Shown: positions 1 through 5,310 of the stretch, piece by piece
Layout: each line of letters opens with the position of its first letter
Position numbering within the stretch: position 1 is the stretch's first letter
Source of the DNA: Methanoregula sp.
Lineage (GTDB): Archaea > Halobacteriota > Methanomicrobia > Methanomicrobiales > Methanospirillaceae
Assembly: GCA_003154335.1 (NCBI GenBank)
Contig: PMDE01000115.1
Coordinates: 805 to 6,114 of the forward strand
DNA length: 5,310 bases
Reading direction: 5' to 3'
Notes under the pieces: generated by a model
The model's database searches: none
Told to the model about the DNA's origin: nothing
What the model saw: the letters and a program-made list of their open reading frames with translations, nothing else
Made by a program: the position numbers and the translations under genes

Positions 1-1482
1 GTTGCTCTCTTTGAGCGCATCTTCCGCATGCCTCTGTTCGGTGATGTCTTTGATCGTGCCCTGAAACCCGATAACTTTTCCCAAGATATCTTTTCGTGCA
101 ACCGAAGTTATCAGTGCATGGAGGATACTCCCGTCTTTCTTACGAAGATCCACGGCATAATCCTTGACAAAACCAGATAATTCAATCGCATTGATATGAT
201 CCTGCCTTTCATTTGCATCACTATAGAGATCCTGCACATTGACCATGCAAAACTCTTCCCTGTTGCGGTACCCAAAAAATGCCGGGGTTTCGTCATTGAA
301 ATCCAAAAATCTCCCGTCTTTTGACGTGATAAAAACACAGTCCTTCGATGTCGCAAAGAAGGCCCGGTATTTCTCCTCGCTTTCACGGATAGCTTCTTTT
401 GCAGTATGGTATTCGGTGATATCCATGTACGTCCCAAGTACCCCGGAGATCTCTCCCGTAGCGGCACGAAGGGGAACTTTGCTTGTCAGGAGCCATATGG
501 TCCTCCCATCCGGTGTTTTCTGGGGTTCTTCAATCATCACCTTTGCCGTTCCGCTTGCAATTACACTACGGTCATCAGCCCGGTAGATTTCTGCCTGTTC
601 ACGCCAGCCCATAGCGTAATCATCCTGCCCGAACAGTTCTTTGGGTTCAGAAAATCCTGCATCCAGTGAGAACGGGCGGTTGCAGCCGAGATACTTCAGG
701 TCAAGATCCTTCCAGAAGACCCGGACCGGGATTGTATCCAGGATGGTCTGGAGGATCTGGTGCGATTGCCGGAGAGATTCCTCCATGACTTTGCGCTCAG
801 TGATGTCGCGCATGATATGAACAGCGCCGGTAAATACACCGGAACCGTCAAGAATCGGATCAACCGTTACCTCGAACCATTTTTTTCCTTCTGGCACATC
901 AACAGTCTGTCGTGTGAGCGTCTTCTTTGCTTCATCAAACGGGCATTCCACGATTGGCCCGGGGGTATTATGCACAAATTTCCAGCAGGGTTTACCTATA
1001 AGATCTTTAACCGGAATACCGTTGAGTATGTCGACCATACCCCGGTTGCAGCGCTGGATCTTCTGGTCCTTATCAAGCAGGCAGATCCCGTCAGAAGTTA
1101 CGTTAAAGGTCATTTCCCATTCATTTGCTGTTATACACACTGTCTTCTCAGCTTTTTTGAGCCCCTCAGACATGATACCCACGAGGAGTGTGACCAAAAC
1201 AAACATGGCCGATCTCAGGAAAGGTACCCAGAGAGGTTCGTCGAATACAAAAAATCCGATACTGAAATGGGTGACAGCAAGACAGAGGGCAAGGATGACT
1301 GCCTTCCTTTGGTACCAGATCGCGGCGAGCACGAGCAGTATATAGAAGAAATGGGTATAGCCGGTTGATATACCAAGGTAAAAATGCAGGATTATTTCAA
1401 TGAAGATACAAAAAATGGTCAGGAAAGCAAGGGTGATTATCTGAATTTTTTCGTTGGCCCTGAGAGCTGATAAGGGTTTCAT
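1..1482 (-). CDS. Membrane-anchored multi-PAS sensor protein, probable histidine kinase (3' end outside window)
   Basis: An uninterrupted reading frame of 494 codons runs from an ATG at 1482 off the left edge, so the C-terminus is missing. Residues 13-36, 43-56, 60-80 and 87-105 are hydrophobic and read as four transmembrane helices, forming a MASE-like N-terminal membrane module with very short loops. Three PAS domains follow at about 121-230, 241-357 and 367-482. Each ends in the usual DIT(E/Q) motif: RDITERK near 225, MDITEY near 353 and KDITEQ near 479. The second PAS has the D-x-x-Y-x-x-CN pattern (KDLDLKYLGCN, 258-268), and the third has DFNDETPAFFGY. Known for this family: such proteins usually end in more PAS domains and a HisKA/HATPase core, which cannot be seen here. 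The ligand is unknown. The start is supported by GGAG seven bases upstream and a TATA-like element further up. It is separated from the next gene upstream by 513 bp, so it is probably transcribed on its own. Confidence 0.9.
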   Translation of the reverse strand, partial: MKPLSALRANEKIQIITLAFLTIFCIFIEIILHFYLGISTGYTHFFYILLVLAAIWYQRKAVILALCLAVTHFSIGFFVFDEPLWVPFLRSAMFVLVTLLVGIMSEGLKKAEKTVCITANEWEMTFNVTSDGICLLDKDQKIQRCNRGMVDILNGIPVKDLIGKPCWKFVHNTPGPIVECPFDEAKKTLTRQTVDVPEGKKWFEVTVDPILDGSGVFTGAVHIMRDITERKVMEESLRQSHQILQTILDTIPVRVFWKDLDLKYLGCNRPFSLDAGFSEPKELFGQDDYAMGWREQAEIYRADDRSVIASGTAKVMIEEPQKTPDGRTIWLLTSKVPLRAATGEISGVLGTYMDITEYHTAKEAIRESEEKYRAFFATSKDCVFITSKDGRFLDFNDETPAFFGYRNREEFCMVNVQDLYSDANERQDHINAIELSGFVKDYAVDLRKKDGSILHALITSVARKDILGKVIGFQGTIKDITEQRHAEDALKESN

Positions 1483-1489
1483 GATTTAT

Positions 1490-1493
1490 CTCC
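1490..1493 (-). promoter_or_regulatory. Ribosome binding site of the membrane PAS sensor
   Basis: The minus strand reads GGAG, then seven bases, then the ATG at 1482. This spacing fits an archaeal Shine-Dalgarno site and decides the start of the partial PAS gene. Confidence 0.7.
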
Positions 1494-1516
1494 AATGGGT
1501 TTCTTCTCGCTGCACG

Positions 1517-1525
1517 ATATTTAAG
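1517..1525 (-). promoter_or_regulatory. Putative archaeal TATA box for the membrane PAS sensor
   Basis: The minus strand reads CTTAAATAT, preceded by a purine-rich GGAGAACA that could act as a BRE. Its centre is about 39 bases before the ATG at 1482. Initiation about 25 bases downstream would give a leader of roughly 15 bases that still includes the GGAG site. This is inferred from spacing and composition only. Confidence 0.45.
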
Positions 1526-1666
1526 TGTTCTCCTTAACAACAAGGAATGCTTCTCTCACCTCCGATTGCAATTGTACGCTACACGGGATACCACCATTTT
1601 CCTAGAGATTGGAATGACAGAGATGTCGTGCAGTACGTTATCCCGAGGAGATGTACATGAAGAGCC

Positions 1667-1688
1667 GGTGATGACGGCCGTCATCTCC
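1667..1688. repeat. Near-perfect 22-bp palindrome
   Basis: The core GATGACGGCCGTCATC (1670-1685) is a perfect 16-base inverted repeat. With one T-T mismatch, the flanking GG and CC extend the symmetry to 22 bases. GGAGATG at 1647-1653 is also complementary to CATCTCC at 1682-1688, so a larger alternative stem-loop is possible. It lies about 145 bp upstream of the TATA-like element of the membrane PAS gene. It could be a dimeric regulator site, a hairpin in an RNA, or chance. Confidence 0.6.
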
Positions 1689-1968
1689 CTGCATCAGATC
1701 CGCGATTGGGCGGAAATCAAACGTGTCCCTGGAATAACCTCATGGTCCGGAACATTTGCCCGAATTTGTTCAACAATGCGACTGGCCCGGATATCATTTC
1801 AACGAAGAACAACAGGTTTTGGCAACCCGGATCATCCCTGCTTAAACTTGATCCGGAAATGGGACACGTGTCAGCGGATATTCAATTCGACTTTGCAAAG
1901 ACTCTTTTTAGTCGGGGTCCATCTTCCCGGAATCAGGGATTGACTGGAATGTCTTACTGGCGGGAGGG

Positions 1969-1974
1969 AAAAAA
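1969..1974 (-). terminator. Possible oligo-T transcription end after the small KaiC-like gene
   Basis: The minus strand has six consecutive T residues, 21 bases past the TAA stop at 1996-1998. Archaeal RNA polymerase commonly terminates at T-rich tracts without a hairpin. The tract is short, so the call is weak. Confidence 0.3.
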
Positions 1975-1995
1975 TCCAGGACTCATGACACCAGA

Positions 1996-2559
1996 TTACC
2001 CGCCAGAGTTATCCTGATCAATAACCCGGTCAACAAATGTCGTCAGCTGTGAGACAAACATTGGATCAAGCCCTTTTTCCGCAGCAAGAAAAACCCCGGA
2101 GATGTCCATGAGCCGGAGTTTATTGGTGACAAAATGGATGAATTTGGAGATATTGGAGGATGACAGGTAAATCAGCATGGTGCTGATAGAATCAAACAGG
2201 ATACAGACCTTTTCACCGGCATTTTCCTTGAGCACTTCTGTGACGGCAATGCCAAGGTCGGTCAGGTTTGCCGGGTTATTCACGTACCGGACGACGCGGG
2301 GAATATTTTCTGCATTCCCGATAGAATTCCGTGTGACCGTATCAATGAAAGAAACCTTGTTTAGGTCAATCCCGCTGTCGGAATACAATTTTATGAGAAC
2401 ACTATAGGGAAAATTCGTGGTGATGACGACCATATGGTAACCCAGGGTTGAAATCTCCTTGATCAGCTCGATGTTGCGTTGCCGCATATTAGCGGGTGGA
2501 ACAAGAATCAGGAAAATCTGTTTCTGTGCAAGCTCTTCGGGGTTTACAATTGCAGTCAC
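1996..2559 (-). CDS. Small KaiC-like (RecA-fold) protein lacking a P-loop
   Basis: A 187-residue soluble protein if it starts at the GTG at 2559. That GTG lies four bases past the stop of the upstream PAS gene and is preceded by AGGGTGA at 2570-2564. An in-frame TTG at 2619 would add 20 residues and overlap the PAS gene by 56 bp; the extra residues look unconserved, so I prefer the GTG. The fold pattern is KaiC/RAD55-like: beta strand IFLILVPP (15-22), a helix, strand YHMVVITTN (41-49), then KVSFIDTVTR (68-77). A Walker B-like strand VCILFDSIS follows (118-126, Asp123), then LRLMDISGVFLAAEK and FVDRVI near the end. Where a P-loop should be, the protein has PPANMRQRN, with no Gly-rich loop and no GKT/S. 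It resembles the truncated archaeal KaiC-like families (DUF7504-type, from memory and unconfirmed). It probably does not hydrolyse ATP and may be a partner or response element for the PAS protein encoded immediately upstream. No exact function can be given. Confidence 0.8.
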   Translation of the reverse strand: MTAIVNPEELAQKQIFLILVPPANMRQRNIELIKEISTLGYHMVVITTNFPYSVLIKLYSDSGIDLNKVSFIDTVTRNSIGNAENIPRVVRYVNNPANLTDLGIAVTEVLKENAGEKVCILFDSISTMLIYLSSSNISKFIHFVTNKLRLMDISGVFLAAEKGLDPMFVSQLTTFVDRVIDQDNSGG

Positions 2560-2563
2560 TACG

Positions 2564-2570
2564 TCACCCT
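2564..2570 (-). promoter_or_regulatory. Ribosome binding site overlapping the PAS stop codon
   Basis: AGGGTGA on the minus strand contains the GGTGA core of the archaeal Shine-Dalgarno sequence. It lies four bases before the GTG at 2559, and its TGA is also the stop codon of the PAS gene. This supports the GTG start and suggests translational coupling of the two genes. Confidence 0.6.
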
Positions 2571-3574
2571 GATAGGAAGCTGCGGTATGCTTCGGGAATA
2601 TCTTTGTTCTTTTCTGCAATCGCCTTCTGGAATTCTAAAACATTTGCCGCGACCTGTTTTGCGTTGCGCACTTGGCCTTCAAGCATGGTTACCATCTCCT
2701 CTTTGGTAAGTTTTCCCTCTTTGACAAGTGCAGCAATTTCCTGAAGGTTATCGCGGATGATTTCAACCGGATTTTTTAAACGCATCGCCATCTCGGAGAT
2801 ATATGCGAGCAGTGCCTCTTCTGCATGCCGCTGTTCGGTGATGTCCCGGCCGACTGCAATCTCGTTATACCCGCCACTGGCTTCGATCTGTCTGGTATTC
2901 CACGAGATAATCCGCCGTTCACCGGTTTTTGTAACTATCATGGTCACCAGGTTCTCAAAATATCGCTGCTCGGAGATGATCCCGGTTATCTGTCGTGTGA
3001 TGGTGCTACGGTATTCTGCATCAGGATACAGATGTTTCCATATAGTGCTGTTGCCGACGACATCATCTCTGGAATACCCGGTGATCAATTCCGCCCCTTT
3101 GTTCCAGAGAAGCACTTTGCCCTTGGGAGCCATGACTGCCATCAGGACATTTGCATTATCAATGATGCTTCTGCCGAAAGCGTCCATTTCTTTCTCCCGG
3201 GTGATATCGATACCCACGGCGATTGCCTTCGATTCCCCGTACCACTGGATCTCTTTAGTGTTCCAGAGGATTATACGGGAAGCACCGGATCGGGTCTTTA
3301 TTGTTGTTTCAAGGTTTTCAAAATGATTTTTTGTTGCAAGGATCTCTGCAATCTTTGCGGTCAGCCCCTGGCGGTAATCCTTGTCCGGATAGATATATTT
3401 CCAGATATTTGTATTCCCGATCACATCTGCCTTCGCATAGCCGGTGATATTTTCTGCAGCATGGTTCCATTCAAAAATCCTGCCTTTTTTATCCAGAACT
3501 GCTATCAGCACCAGAGCATTTTCCAGTATTCCGGCCTCGATGCATTCAGATTCATCTCCTGATGTTTCCGTCAT
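2564..3574 (-). CDS. Soluble tandem-PAS protein with a HisKA-like tail lacking the phosphoacceptor His
   Basis: A 336-residue protein with no signal peptide or membrane segment. Two PAS domains (about 15-127 and 134-246) align without gaps at an offset of 121 residues, each with the motifs EWN/LWN...ITGY, IWK-x-x-YPD, ENL, WNT and DIT. By my count they are about half identical, so they arose by internal duplication. A helical tail (about 250-336) follows: AEEALLAYISEMAMRLKNPVEI resembles a HisKA dimerisation helix. At the place of the H-box (typically SHELRNPL) it reads AMRLKNPV (263-270), with Met264 where the phosphorylated His should be. There is no N, G1, F or G2 box; the protein simply ends, so autokinase activity is unlikely. 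It is probably a signal-sensing dimeric scaffold or a regulator of a partner. The PAS ligand is unknown. The ATG at 3574 has only a weak GGGG five bases upstream. The gene is followed after four bases by the small KaiC-like gene, probably in one transcript, and is separated from the upstream genes by a likely terminator. Confidence 0.93.
   Translation of the reverse strand: MTETSGDESECIEAGILENALVLIAVLDKKGRIFEWNHAAENITGYAKADVIGNTNIWKYIYPDKDYRQGLTAKIAEILATKNHFENLETTIKTRSGASRIILWNTKEIQWYGESKAIAVGIDITREKEMDAFGRSIIDNANVLMAVMAPKGKVLLWNKGAELITGYSRDDVVGNSTIWKHLYPDAEYRSTITRQITGIISEQRYFENLVTMIVTKTGERRIISWNTRQIEASGGYNEIAVGRDITEQRHAEEALLAYISEMAMRLKNPVEIIRDNLQEIAALVKEGKLTKEEMVTMLEGQVRNAKQVAANVLEFQKAIAEKNKDIPEAYRSFLSG
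2837..3523 (-). repeat. Internal PAS domain duplication
   Basis: Codons 18-125 (3523-3200) and 139-246 (3160-2837) of the tandem-PAS gene encode copies aligned without gaps at an offset of 363 bp. By hand I count 54 identical residues of 108. The most conserved blocks are ITGY, GN-x-x-IWK-x-x-YPD, FENL and AVG-x-DIT. Confidence 0.85.
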
Positions 3575-3613
3575 ATAGTCCCCGTTTGTCCTGATAGTGA
3601 GTGCAGGTTGATG

Positions 3614-3620
3614 CTATATG
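3614..3620 (-). promoter_or_regulatory. Putative TATA box for the tandem-PAS operon
   Basis: The minus strand reads CATATAG within an A/T-rich run (AAATATTCATATAG), centred about 43 bases before the ATG at 3574. This geometry resembles that of the membrane PAS gene. A second candidate, CTTTAAATC at about 3645-3653, would give a leader of about 50 bases. The choice between them cannot be made from the sequence. Confidence 0.4.
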
Positions 3621-3698
3621 AATATTTGGAGAATCACGTTATGAGATTTAAAGTCACAAATCCCATCCCATGCTTCTCCGGATTAAGGTGAAACCGAT

Positions 3699-3714
3699 AA
3701 AAAAATTAAAAAAC
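3699..3714 (-). terminator. T-rich terminator overlapping the stop codon of the KaiC-like ATPase gene
   Basis: On the minus strand the last codons GTT TTT TAA run directly into seven more T residues (3705-3699). T tracts of this kind are the usual archaeal intrinsic termination signal. It separates the two-gene KaiC-like unit from the PAS unit downstream. Confidence 0.6.
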
Positions 3715-4404
3715 ACTTGCTTCAGAATAAACACCGATTTTATCCTGTGAAATATCGTAAGGTTTAATTTCCCGGGAGTGGGAAGACATCCTCATCTTTA
3801 CTACTTCGAGAGCGAGATGGACATTTGTCAGGTCGCTTGGACGGACATAGCGCAGCAGGATTACCGTGTCAGCGAGATATTCTATGAGACCGTGACGGCT
3901 TGAATAAATATTATCCCGGTGAGTTTCTGAGGTCATCAGAATGGTACATTGTTTATCACGGATCCCTTCTGCAAAGCGATACATTTCCTGCCTGCGTTCT
4001 GCGTCAGAGGTGAAAAGATCTTCAAAAAGTGAGATAGGATCAATGACCACCCGTGTTGCCTTCAGTTCTTCAATAAGCCCTGGCAGTTCTTTTTTTATCC
4101 GGTTGTTTGCAAGGTTAAAATCAGTTGGATCGAGTTTGAGAATGTGAAGTGATTTGTCGACGTAATCTTCAACATTCCATCCTTTCTGTTCCATATAGGA
4201 CTGTATCCGGGTTTTGCTTTCTTCAAGGCTGATATATATGACATTTTCCTTTTTTTCGAGTCCTTCCCGGATAAAGTTAAGGGCAAAGGTTGTTTTTCCC
4301 GTACCGTACGTTCCGATAATTGCGCAGATACTGTGAGGGAGCAGTCCTCCGCCCATCATATCATCGAGCCCCTCAATCCCGATTTTTACCCGTTCTGTAT
4401 TCAT
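3706..4404 (-). CDS. Single-domain KaiC-like RecA-fold ATPase with intact catalytic motifs
   Basis: A 232-residue cytoplasmic protein, the usual length for a single-domain archaeal KaiC/RAD55-like ATPase. It opens with the family's substrate-loop motif GIEGLDDMMGGGL (9-21). Next come Walker A GTYGTGKTT (31-39), strand NVIYISLEES with the paired glutamates Glu61-Glu62 (the KaiC catalytic position), Walker B TRVVIDPIS (117-125, Asp122), a sensor-like TSETH (158-162), and the C-terminal VKMR-x-SSHS...IGVY signature (about 202-226). It should bind and hydrolyse ATP and probably forms rings; the partner is unknown. There is no second KaiC domain, so it is not a cyanobacterial-type clock protein. 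Its ATG overlaps the upstream gene's TGA in an ATGA, with GGTGG a few bases before, so the two proteins are probably made together and may interact. The neighbour looks like a degenerate paralogue. Other names for the family are RAD55-like or GvpD-like ATPase. Confidence 0.95.
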   Translation of the reverse strand: MNTERVKIGIEGLDDMMGGGLLPHSICAIIGTYGTGKTTFALNFIREGLEKKENVIYISLEESKTRIQSYMEQKGWNVEDYVDKSLHILKLDPTDFNLANNRIKKELPGLIEELKATRVVIDPISLFEDLFTSDAERRQEMYRFAEGIRDKQCTILMTSETHRDNIYSSRHGLIEYLADTVILLRYVRPSDLTNVHLALEVVKMRMSSHSREIKPYDISQDKIGVYSEASVF

Positions 4405-5228
4405 ATGACCACCCGTATATTGCTTACTTCAAACCCGTTGGTCGTTGAGATACGGACTGCGAACTTCACGAGATCGCGTTCTTCAAGATGGGGCATGACT
4501 CCCCGGAACTTTTCAAAATACATCACGCGCTGCCTGCGGGCACTAGAACTCTCCTCCCACCTGAACAATAGGACAGCATCGGCAATGTCTGCTAGCTCTT
4601 TTTCTTTGGAGGAATCAAGAATGCCCCGGGTGAGAAGAAGATATAGGGTAATATTTCTCTTTTTTGCAACCCGCTGTAACCCCCGCAGGAGCCCGGTCAG
4701 GTTGTTCCAGAGAGCTGGCGTACTGCTCTGGGTTGCAATTTCAGTAACAGAATCCAGGACAATAAGGCTGTCGGGCAGCGCAGCATCGATTACCTTTGAG
4801 AGCCGGACAAAAATACTCTCATGACCTGACCGCATCTGCATCCGTGTTTTGATATCACTTGTACTGTACCATTCGTCCGGAACGATGCTGTCATCAAAAT
4901 AATGATCTGACAGATCATCGAACCTGATCGCATCCACAAATTGCTCTAACCCATCAATTTTCAGCGAACTGAGGATCTCCTGCTTCACATCCTCTTTTAA
5001 CCGGGTAAACGATACGTACCGCACTTCTTTTGGAACTATAATATATTCGGAAACTGTTCCTTTTCGGACATTCAGCGTATTAACAAGGGAACTATAAACA
5101 AATTCATTATTCCCTGCCCCCAGATCTCCGGTAAGAAGTATAACCGAACCACGGGGCACTCCTCCATCGAGGATCGGGTCAAGGGACTCGATGCCTGTGG
5201 GCATCTTTTGTCTTTTCAATTCCTGCAT
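4401..5228 (-). CDS. KaiC/RAD55-like protein with a degenerate P-loop (probable pseudo-ATPase)
   Basis: A 275-residue soluble protein of the RecA superfamily. It starts with the family pattern MPTGIESLDPILDGGVPRGS (9-28), then strand VILLTG and a P-loop GDLGAGNNE (34-42). In that loop the conserved Lys and Thr/Ser of GxxGxGKT are both Asn (Asn40, Asn41). The strand that carries paired glutamates in KaiC reads YVSFTRLKED (71-80), with Thr-Arg instead. The Walker B-like strand is kept (SLIVLDSVTEIA, 154-165, Asp159), as are the later strands ITLYLLLTRG and ADAVLLFRW and a C-terminal MYFEKFRGVMP. ATP hydrolysis therefore looks unlikely, although nucleotide binding cannot be excluded. I chose the ATG at 5228 because GAGG lies seven bases upstream; an in-frame GTG at 5258 would add ten residues without a clear site. 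It overlaps the intact ATPase gene by four bases (ATGA), which suggests a heteromeric pair. The function is unknown. Confidence 0.9.
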   Translation of the reverse strand: MQELKRQKMPTGIESLDPILDGGVPRGSVILLTGDLGAGNNEFVYSSLVNTLNVRKGTVSEYIIVPKEVRYVSFTRLKEDVKQEILSSLKIDGLEQFVDAIRFDDLSDHYFDDSIVPDEWYSTSDIKTRMQMRSGHESIFVRLSKVIDAALPDSLIVLDSVTEIATQSSTPALWNNLTGLLRGLQRVAKKRNITLYLLLTRGILDSSKEKELADIADAVLLFRWEESSSARRQRVMYFEKFRGVMPHLEERDLVKFAVRISTTNGFEVSNIRVVI

Positions 5229-5235
5229 AGGATAT

Positions 5236-5239
5236 CCTC
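5236..5239 (-). promoter_or_regulatory. Ribosome binding site deciding the start of the degenerate KaiC-like gene
   Basis: GAGG on the minus strand, within AGAGGA, is seven bases before the ATG at 5228. This favours the ATG over the GTG at 5258. Confidence 0.6.
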
Positions 5240-5280
5240 TTTTACCATAGTACCACACATCGCAAAAGAGACTCTCGTGA

Positions 5281-5295
5281 GGATTTATGATAAAG
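5281..5295 (-). promoter_or_regulatory. Possible A/T-rich promoter element upstream of the KaiC-like pair
   Basis: The minus strand reads CTTTATCATAAATCC, centred about 60 bases before the ATG at 5228. Initiation about 25 bases downstream would leave a leader of about 30 bases. The match to a TATA box is loose, and the window ends too soon to tell whether a gene further upstream belongs to the same operon. Confidence 0.25.
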
Positions 5296-5310
5296 ATATC
5301 GTCTGTTTTT

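Larger units (their letters stand above)
1483..1995. other. 513-bp gap without a convincing gene
   Basis: The part near 1483-1530 is the promoter and leader of the downstream PAS gene. The rest holds no reading frame that I would call a gene. On the plus strand, two overlapping open frames (about 1566-1943 and 1706-2017) lack an upstream ribosome binding site and match no family I recognise. The second also runs into the 3' end of the convergent neighbour. On the minus strand, three frames are each open for only 30-55 codons between stops. One of them, about 1795-1695, reads like a helical protein segment (contains ASRIVEQIRANVPDHEVIPG), followed by TGA and a further 45 open codons. This could be the decayed remains of a gene or chance. 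The region also holds the palindrome at 1667-1688, a 10-bp palindrome at 1863-1872 (GACACGTGTC), and the T tract downstream of the neighbouring gene. Confidence 0.55.

Noticed and set aside
760..1368. Plus-strand open frame of 202 codons
   Set aside because: It is antisense to the membrane PAS sensor, whose frame is open throughout and has clear PAS motifs. The plus-strand product has no recognisable domain.
1523..1561. Minus-strand 12-codon open frame after GGAG (GTG at 1561 to TAA at 1523)
   Set aside because: The GTG lies inside the Shine-Dalgarno-like GGAGGTGA itself, the frame is very short, and it ends in the TATA-like element. It is probably chance.
1668..1674. GTGATGA resembling a C box of a C/D guide RNA
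   Set aside because: No CTGA D box follows at a suitable distance, and the motif is part of the palindrome.
1706..2017. Plus-strand open frame of about 103 codons in the gap
   Set aside because: It starts with TTG, has no ribosome binding site, overlaps the convergent gene's end and resembles no known family. It is mentioned only in the gap description.
2825..3562. Plus-strand open frame of 245 codons, and another at 2757-3326
   Set aside because: Both are antisense to the tandem-PAS gene. They exist because its two repeated domains and codon bias leave the opposite strand free of stops.
4333..4824. Plus-strand open frame of 163 codons
   Set aside because: It is antisense to both KaiC-like genes, which have strong family motifs and start signals.

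Overview
All five recognisable genes lie on the minus strand. The protein families suggest a methanogenic archaeon of the Methanomicrobiales, for example a Methanoregula- or Methanosphaerula-like genome. Evidence for this is the stacked PAS sensors with linkers of the DITEQRHAE type, KaiC/RAD55-like RecA-fold ATPases, archaeal TATA-like elements upstream of genes, Shine-Dalgarno sequences of the GGAG/GGTGA type, and an oligo-T transcription end. The genus is my inference from style, not the result of a search.

Layout in the direction of transcription (right to left). (1) 5228-4401: a RecA/KaiC-like protein whose P-loop has lost its Lys and Ser/Thr. It overlaps by an ATGA tetranucleotide with (2) 4404-3706: a single-domain KaiC-like ATPase with an intact Walker A, paired glutamates and Walker B. 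The stop codon of (2) sits inside a T-rich tract that probably ends this transcript. After a 131-bp gap with TATA-like elements comes (3) 3574-2564: a soluble protein with two PAS domains and a HisKA-like helical tail. The tail lacks the phosphoacceptor His, and there is no ATPase domain. Four bases after its stop is (4) 2559-1996: a small KaiC-like protein with no Walker A at all. Then comes a 513-bp stretch with no convincing gene but with a strong palindrome. Last is (5) 1482 to beyond base 1: a membrane-anchored sensor with about four transmembrane helices and at least three PAS domains, cut by the window edge.

Working idea (inference): this is a signal-transduction neighbourhood. Two PAS sensors, one membrane-bound and one soluble, sit beside three KaiC-like proteins, of which only one looks able to hydrolyse ATP. 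The catalytically degenerate partners (pseudo-ATPases 1 and 4, and the His-less kinase-like tail of 3) suggest signalling by protein-protein assembly rather than a standard phosphorelay. I see no tRNA, rRNA, CRISPR array, insertion sequence or origin.
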